Source: Ignelater luminosus
Lineage: Eukaryota; Arthropoda; Insecta; Coleoptera; Elateridae
Reading direction: 5' to 3'
Assembly (NCBI GenBank): GCA_011009095.1
Contig: VTPC01091060.1
Coordinates: 75,087-139,086, forward strand
Length of the DNA: 64,000 bases
Shown: positions 58,701 through 64,000 of the stretch, in pieces
Numbering within the stretch: position 1 is the stretch's first letter
Layout of the letters: the number at the start of each line of letters is the position of its first letter
Translations under genes and position numbers: made by a program
The notes under the pieces: generated by a model
What the model was told of the DNA's origin: nothing
The model's input: only the letters and a program-made list of their open reading frames with translations
Database searches by the model: none

Positions 58701-59214
58701 TGGTCCTAGAATAGACAAAATTCGTGCTATCAAGATTCTGTCGCTTAATTCATTTTCCTTTTTCTTCTTTAAAGCTGAATTAAGTTCAGAAAAATGTTTT
58801 TGCAATTCTACAACATGAGTAACAATATCCTTAGTTGCGTCGCGGTTCCATCTAAAAAATTCTTCTAACAACCGGTCGAACCGTTGTTCACTGCTTTGCT
58901 CGAAAACTAAAATCAGACTATCCCATACTTCTTTAGGACTAGTACAAGTCCTGATCAAAGTTGATGTCTCCTCGTCTCGAGTTGTCATATTATACAGCAT
59001 AGCCTCAGCATCATCGGATTCCCTTTTTCTTTAAATCAGTTAAATAGGTAGCATCTGATGCTCTAGCTGCAGGCACTACAGGTTTGTTTCGATCACCATT
59101 GACAATATCAATGAGATTATGCTTTTTTAAAGTCAAACTAATTACTATTTTCTATTTGGCCCAATTAGACACACCCGACAACTTTTAAATGACAACTTTG
59201 TCGACTCCTGCCAT
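55748..59214 (-). mobile_element. Copia (Ty1) LTR retrotransposon coding region, multiply frameshifted
   Basis: Minus strand from the ATG at 59,214. Gag starts KLSGVSNWAKWKI-like and continues at 59,000-58,674 with SPKEVWDSLILVFEQSSEQR (UBN2 type). Zinc knuckle VKCFRCRKRGHLSPACPDK and protease NWTADTGAKTH follow at 58,508-58,311. Then LQLWHERLGH (58,040), CILGK-like RYVLGKVHRCPF, and the integrase start SGDICGPMESTFLGRKRY (57,900). The integrase middle is broken near 57,650. RT runs 57,563-56,636 (NTWTLLDPPQGRKIISNRWV, KKFSPVARFDTVRTLL, SLYGLQQSPRCWN, catalytic VVDVDDGIIIG). RNase H lies at 56,518-56,036 (RRDISYAVSTVSE, ALSTTEAEYIAASEAAKEL) and a C-terminal block runs to about 55,850. The RT Asp pair is kept, but about ten frame breaks leave it dead. 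The 5' LTR was not found. Confidence 0.9.
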
Positions 59215-59345
59215 ATTTCTTTTCTTTTTATCAAAGTTTATCAAAACAGTTATCCAGAATTTAGGCTAACCTCAACAACACGTTGCACGTTGACACACAC
59301 GAAACGAAAATTAATAATATATGATGGTATGCTGTAGGGGAGACC

Positions 59346-59737
59346 GGGGCAATAGCGTAATCGGGGAATTAGCGTAAGTTGCTGTTTTGTCGAAACAATA
59401 ATAGATGTCTCTATGACTGTAGCATTAGGTGATGTATTTAACTTCATTTTGTCAGTGTATCTTGAAATCTCGGATAAAGCATGTGGGTCCTACGCAAAAA
59501 TAATTTTTGAAACTTTTACAGTACCGTGAGAAGTAACGTTAGAATCTTTGAAGGCTTATAAGAAAGTAAGTAAGGATTTATTTACAATTCTAATGGGTGC
59601 AAACAATAAATATAATCGTAAATTAAGTATCATGTTATTTCTATGCACAGGCAACTTGTTCTAACCTAACATTTTCTTTAAAAAAAAACACAATGTTGAT
59701 GGGGCACTAGCGTACAGTTTTGTTTGGGGCAATAGCG
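59346..59737 (+). promoter_or_regulatory. Left subterminal repeat array of the pogo-like element
   Basis: Four direct copies of the motif GGGGnAnTAGCG: 59,346-59,357 (ggggcaatagcg), 59,363-59,374 (ggggaattagcg), 59,701-59,712 (ggggcactagcg) and 59,726-59,737 (ggggcaatagcg). The inner pair is only 59-95 bases before the presumed transposase ATG (59,796). If these are transposase-binding sites they could serve both excision and self-control of the gene. A partial fifth copy on the other strand (cgctagtt, about 59,746-59,753) follows. Confidence 0.75.
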
Positions 59738-59795
59738 TCGTTTGACGCTAGTTGTTGGCGTAGATGGCTCCGATTATTATTTATTTTGTTTCAGC

Positions 59796-60821
59796 ATGGT
59801 TTGAAATTATAAGAAAAGAAATCTAAGAGCTCAATGGAGCGTGGACGATTTAAAAAGTGCATCGGCACTAATTAGATCAAGCGAAATGACCCTTATGGAT
59901 GCTAGTAGAGAGTTTAATATTCCTTCAACAACTCTTCGAGATCATGTTAAAAACAGAAGTCGTAATAAAGAAAATGTACCTGCATTACCTAAGCAAACAG
60001 ATATAAAAAGAGTTTTCACGATCGAACAAGAAAATGCCTTAGAAAGGTACTGTTTAAAACTATCAAAAAGGTTTTATGGACTGACCATTGCAGAATTTCG
60101 AATAGTGGCTTACCAGTATGCTGTTAAGTTAGGAAAAGAAAAGAGATTCGAGAATAAAAAAAGACTGAAAATGGCAGGCTGGGATTTCTACAGAGGATTC
60201 ATGAAACGACATCCAGATATTTCTCTTAGATCCCCAGAACCAACAAGTTTAAATCGAGTTATGAGCTTTAATAAAGCTGAAATTGACCGATTTTTCGCTA
60301 ATCTTTCAGCCCTCTACGAGAAGTACAATTTTGGCCCTAATGACATTTACAATATGGAGGAAAACGGTCTTCATACTGTTCATCGGCCATCTAGAATCAT
60401 AACTCAAAAAGGTTTGAAGCAAGTCGGGAAGATAACAAGTGCAGAAAGAGGAGAACTTATGACAGTAATATGTTGCGTTAGCTCTTCGGGAACTTATGTA
60501 TCCCCAGTTCTCGTCTTTCCACGAAAGTTAATGAACGACCGCCTTATGAAGAACGCTCCACCTGGTTCCAAAGGTTTTGCTAGTGGAAATGGCTGGAGTA
60601 ATGGAGACGTATTTCTTGAATGGATGAAGCATTTTATTATACATATTCGTCCATCAAAAGATCATCATGTGTGCCTTGTATTAGATAACCATGTAAGCCA
60701 TTATTCCCTACAAGTTTATGATTTGGCCAAAGAAAATGGTGTAGATATGATTTTACTGCCTCCCCATACGAGCCACAGAACCCAACCTTTGGACATATCA
60801 TTTTTCGGACCATCAATGTGA
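59796..60821 (+). pseudogene. pogo-like transposase, N-terminal and catalytic part
   Basis: I place the original start at the ATG at 59,796, in frame with the long open stretch; codon 3 is a tga stop, so translation from it would fail. The N-terminus carries a Psq-type helix-turn-helix (MTLMDASREFNIPSTTLRDH), followed by the CENP-B-like second DNA-binding domain (RVFTIEQENALERYCL, GWDFYRGFMKRHPDI). The catalytic core gives DIYNMEENGLHTVHRP, where relatives have DE(T/S)G: the first catalytic Asp is Glu here. Then SGTYVSPVLVFPRK, VCLVLDNHVSHYS (second Asp) and PPHTSHRTQPLDISFFGP (third Asp), with 35 residues between the last two. At 60,818 the frame ends where a short deletion has removed the segment after SFFGP. 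Confidence 0.9.
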
Positions 60822-61766
60822 CTATTGGATTCAGTCAAATCCTGGTAAACGTATTACGGTTTATGAAATGGCTGAATTATTTGGGCAAGCATATCAGAAA
60901 GTATGCACTATTGAAAAAGCCGAAATGGATTTCGGACTACAGGAATTTACCCCTTTCAACCAAGTGTATTTTCGGACGAAGATTTTGCTGCATCTGATTC
61001 TTTACTGCATCCATCAAACTCCAATCAACAACATATTAAAGATGTTATAAATAAAAACAATACAACACCACCCAATGCCAACATCTCACAAAATAATGCT
61101 GGGCCGAGTGCTGAACCTTGTAATTTACTAGCAGACAGTATGGAAGATTATGATGAGTTATTTTCCTTACCAAAAGTTTTAACTTCCAATGAAACAAAGA
61201 CTAAGAAACGTAATGTAAAAAGAAAGCATTCGGAAATTTTAACTTCAACTCCTTTGAGAGGAGAATTAGAAGAAAAAGAGCTAAAGAGGACCACAAAAAA
61301 TACCATGAAAGTTAAAAGACACATTGCATCACAGGAAGATAAGAAGATTAAAAGACCGAAGAAAACCAAAAAGTCAGAAAGTGAATCAGAATCAGAAACA
61401 TCAGAGCCAAAATTGTCATCAGAAGAAGAAATTGATGAGGAGGGAATAGATATAAATTTTGGTGAACTGGAGGAAATACGTAGACTCGATTATGTTTTGG
61501 TAGAGTTCAAGACTGATAAAAATGTAGTTTACTTTGTAGGAAAAGTTATAACTGATGAAGACAATGGAGAATATGAAGTATCATTTTTCCGAAAAAGCAA
61601 CAAACTGAAAAATACATTTGTTCTGCCTCAAGTACTAGATATAAGTGTAGTTCAGAAAACTCATATTAAAATGAAACTTCCAGAACCAACACTTCATGGC
61701 GTAACTAAACGACAACATTCCTTTTTAAATTTTGGAATCTCGTTTAGAAATTTGAACGTCCATTAA
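60822..61766 (+). pseudogene. pogo-like transposase C-terminal part, Lys/Ser/Glu-rich tail
   Basis: In shifted frames the protein continues: CDYWIQSNPGKRITVYEMAE and LFGQAYQKVCTIEKAEMDF (to 60,940), then GIYPFQPSVFSDEDFAASDS after another frame change, running into 61,140-61,766. That last piece is open: a basic Lys-rich stretch (KTKKRNVKRKHSE), an acidic Ser/Glu tract (KSESESESETSE) and a compact domain VEFKTDKNVVYFVGKVITDE...YEVSFFRKSNKLKNTFVLPQ with a Tudor/SH3-like alternation of hydrophobic residues. A tail of about 200 residues beyond the DDE core is long for the superfamily. Stop at 61,764-61,766. Confidence 0.85.
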
Positions 61767-62051
61767 TAATACGTGAAAACATTACCTACTATTTTTATAG
61801 TGACATTTTAGTTTTGTTTTTTAGTATTCATAACTAGGTTTGTTTTTTAGAGTTTAGTTTGTTTTTTTTTGTAAAAATTTTATTTTTAGAGTACAACGTA
61901 CTCCCACCCTGTTCTTATATAAATACAGAGTGTATATTTATTTCCCGATTTTTGGAATATTTTTATAGAGAATACTTTTATAGTTTTTATATTCTATTTT
62001 TATTAAACGTTGAAAGTATGTTGTTTTTATTTTGTATGGTAGTTGCCATTT

Positions 62052-62281
62052 GGGGCAATAGCGTTTCTTATACGCTATTACCCCAATAGGTTCGGGGTAT
62101 TAGCGTATTTAGAAAAATAAATAAAATAAGAAAATATGTTATTTTAGTTTGAAATAATACAGATTTGACCATAAACCAATAAACTATTTATAGTTTGCAA
62201 TCCACAAACAAAATTTTAAGACATAATCTTAAAAAGTAACTTTGTTATAAGCAATTAAAATCTGCAGTACGCTAATGCTCC
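62052..62281 (+). promoter_or_regulatory. Right subterminal repeat array of the pogo-like element
   Basis: Four copies of GGGGnAnTAGCG or its complement: 62,052-62,063 (ggggcaatagcg, +), 62,073-62,084 (cgctattacccc, -), 62,094-62,105 (ggggtattagcg, +) and the terminal 62,270-62,281 (cgctaatgctcc, -). The first three are exactly 21 bp apart start to start, about two helical turns, alternating in strand. Confidence 0.75.
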
Positions 62282-62292
62282 GGTCTCCCCTA

Positions 62293-63611
62293 CTACCTAC
62301 GTTTTCAGTTTCATGTCTAGAATTGACTACGAAACTTTTGAGACACTCGTTATTTTATCATGACGGCCTTTCGGCCAATTTGATTTTAATAGTTATAGAA
62401 TCTAAACAGTCTTAACATGATCCTGCCTTCTTGAAGGGTAATGCACTTCAAATAAAGATGTGATACAAAATGAGTAAGTTAACAATGTAATAAGTACAAT
62501 AAATTGATATTATTTTCAGAATACAAATAGAGAAAGTTTAACCCTTGCACAGGACACTTGATTTCACCATTAAATACTGATTTTCACAACCCGGATGACA
62601 CTGTCAGTGCCTGAATAACAACTGAGAATACAACCCAATTTCCAATTTTGTGAAGCTGTATTATCCTCCTTGGTTATAACCATTGAACCTTCCTGTAATA
62701 AATTGGCTCGATTCAATTTCTACTTAACCCTACATTGTAATTCCAAAATTTATTCTGAATGGTTTTTAGAGTTTTCAAAATGTTTTCAGAGACGCTTAAA
62801 GTGTCTATTTGCTTTTAGTTGCGCTATTTTATTTAATTTTCAATTAAGCTTAAGAAAATATCAGTTGAATAATTTTTCATATTGTTACAGTTTCGTGCAG
62901 AACTACCACAATTGAAGTTCAGAAATGAAACTAATTGAGGTATAGCGGTACTGTATACTTTCCTATACGGAATCCACATAATTCAGTAGAATAAACATCA
63001 TCAGTTAAGGTAAAGAAAGCGCTTATAAATATGTAAATTATTCAGGAGTTTACCTACATAACAAAACAAATGGTACAAGACCTCACCTGTTTTTTACTGT
63101 AAAAGAAAAAAACGTTATTCTCAAGTTCATTTGTGTAATTTAATTATTTTACGGTCCTTTAACATCAACATGCAGCTATTTCACGTTGTTATATTTTTAT
63201 TATTGCAATTACTTTAGTTAAGTCGTCTTCAAGTTGTTTGTCAAGTTAGACTTTTACAGTTTGCTGGGAACGGTGACTATTTTTGTTGTTTTGTTAAGAC
63301 CTAAAAACTAAAATTAAATTTACCATTGTAATCTACGTAATGTCATTAGAAAGAAAATAAAGAAATCCTATTTTCTTCCTAATAACATAATAACAGTGCT
63401 GTTTTTTATAAAGGATGTAATCTAGGTAAAAAACAAAAAAAAATTAATGGAGTTTATTTAAAAAAATAATAGAGGTAAGATAATAATGAGATATCTTAAT
63501 CTGACAAAAGAAGAAACATTTTGTCTACAACAAAAAGTAAGAATTTAAAAATAAATTAATAATTTAATAATTTAAAACAAATACTTTAAGGTTTCTCAAT
63601 ATTTCTGTAAT
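62293..63611. other. Non-coding spacer before the second Osiris gene
   Basis: AT-rich, no gene recognised. The last few hundred bases are probably the 3' UTR of the minus-strand Osiris-like gene. Confidence 0.4.
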
Positions 63612-64000
63612 TTATTCACTAGGTGAATAATTCTTATAATAAACACCAGTATTTCTCAGGTCAGAATTAGAATCATAACTTGCACGATTTACAAGGTACC
63701 CCACGTTTCTAACACTTGTTTGTGTAGCATCAACCGAATCGCTCCTGTCAATCCAGGGATGATGATGATAATGAGAAAGCTGGGGTGCAGCATGCAAATG
63801 TGCATGGTATGGTATTGGTACATGATGTACTAACGGTGCTGCAGGAACACTACGTTGAAGTCTAGCTAAAACAGAGCTGAGACCTACGACTAAAATTAAA
63901 AATCCTATGAAGCCATTATTTACAGCCACTAAAGTTACTAGCAGTAGAAGAGTGAAGGCTATTCCTAATTTGAAAAATATCGCTGGAGCAATTATCATGA
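63612..64000 (-). CDS. Osiris-like protein, 3' part, open at window edge
   Basis: The minus-strand frame runs from the window edge to a stop at 63,612. It starts with a long hydrophobic segment (APAIFFKLGIAFTLLLLVTL and GFIGFLILVVGLSSVLARLQ), which fits the DUF1676 hydrophobic core of Osiris proteins in length and in the KLG...A pattern. Then comes a His/Pro-rich region (PLVHHVPIPYHAHLHAAPQL, SHYHHHPWIDRSD), as in many Osiris tails, ending in a Ser/Asn/Tyr-rich tail. The N-terminus, signal peptide and two-Cys region lie beyond 64,000. The same strand as the Osiris gene at 33.7 kb, and the known clustering of the family, support the call, but without the Cys region another membrane protein is possible. 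Confidence 0.6.
   Translation of the reverse strand, partial: MIIAPAIFFKLGIAFTLLLLVTLVAVNNGFIGFLILVVGLSSVLARLQRSVPAAPLVHHVPIPYHAHLHAAPQLSHYHHHPWIDRSDSVDATQTSVRNVGYLVNRASYDSNSDLRNTGVYYKNYSPSE

Larger units (their letters stand above)
59337..62290 (+). mobile_element. pogo/Tigger-superfamily DNA transposon, 2,954 bp, complete ends
   Basis: Ends are inverted repeats (left ggggagaccggggcaatagcg; right cgctaatgctccggtctcccc read on the plus strand) of about 24 bp with two mismatches, flanked by TA on both sides (59,335-59,336 and 62,291-62,292). One transposase gene runs in the same orientation, broken into three frames. Eight copies of a 12-bp motif cluster near the two ends. The element inserted just upstream of the Copia coding region. 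All hallmarks of a once-autonomous element are present, so its boundaries are the best defined in the window next to the mariner. Confidence 0.95.

Noticed and set aside
1..64000. CRISPR arrays, bacterial operons, tRNA or rRNA genes
   Set aside because: No evenly spaced direct repeats, no Shine-Dalgarno-linked gene runs and no recognisable tRNA or rRNA sequence were found; the window is eukaryotic.

Overview
This window is AT-rich, intron-containing animal DNA that is almost certainly from an insect. Three things point that way: one nearly complete and one edge-truncated gene of the Osiris family (known only from insects and close relatives), the 3' exons of an insect-type acyl-CoA desaturase, and a transposon mix typical of large, repeat-rich insect genomes. 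I suspect a beetle, but nothing seen here proves the order.

Layout. 1-1,400: decayed hAT transposase (+). 1,850-4,890: decayed LINE (-). 5,590-7,300: piggyBac transposase remnant (-), cut by an assembly gap (6,150-6,549). 7,980-8,900: pogo/Tigger remnant (-) with an inverted duplication. 9,748-10,080: two foldback/MITE-like units. 11,296-12,307: last two exons of a desaturase (+). 15,540-16,124: dispersed unknown-family gene with one stop (+). 16,400-18,650: jockey-like LINE (-). 18,970-19,723: Copia tail plus start of an LTR (+). 19,724-20,940: Transib-like remnant (+) whose end resembles a V(D)J recombination signal. 20,940-24,950: Gypsy element (-) with a long pol ORF that lacks the polymerase catalytic box. 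26,850-28,200: older Gypsy (-). 28,585-29,870: Tc1 (-). 30,230-31,500: R1-like LINE (-). 31,590-32,345: degenerate 9-bp minisatellite reading Gly-X-Y. 33,704-34,504: Osiris gene (-). 35,669-38,322: a 280-bp direct repeat pair enclosing a near-intact DD41D mariner. 38,950-42,310: LINE (-). 43,400-45,375: pseudogene of an unknown repetitive family (+), fused to a BEL/Pao element (45,375-49,843, +). 52,255-55,100: two Gypsy fragments in opposite orientation. 55,748-59,214: Copia element (-). 59,337-62,290: pogo-superfamily element with TIRs, TA duplication and eight copies of a 12-bp internal motif. 63,612-64,000: 3' part of a second Osiris-like gene (-), open at the window edge.

Host content is therefore small: the desaturase (lipid metabolism in the endoplasmic reticulum) and the Osiris locus (cuticle and secretory-pathway proteins, normally a compact syntenic cluster). 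About 29 kb between the two Osiris genes is filled with mobile elements of at least six superfamilies, nearly all carrying frameshifts, stops or catalytic lesions. The youngest-looking are the mariner (perfect 30-bp terminal repeats, one homopolymer frameshift), the pogo-like element and the Gypsy.
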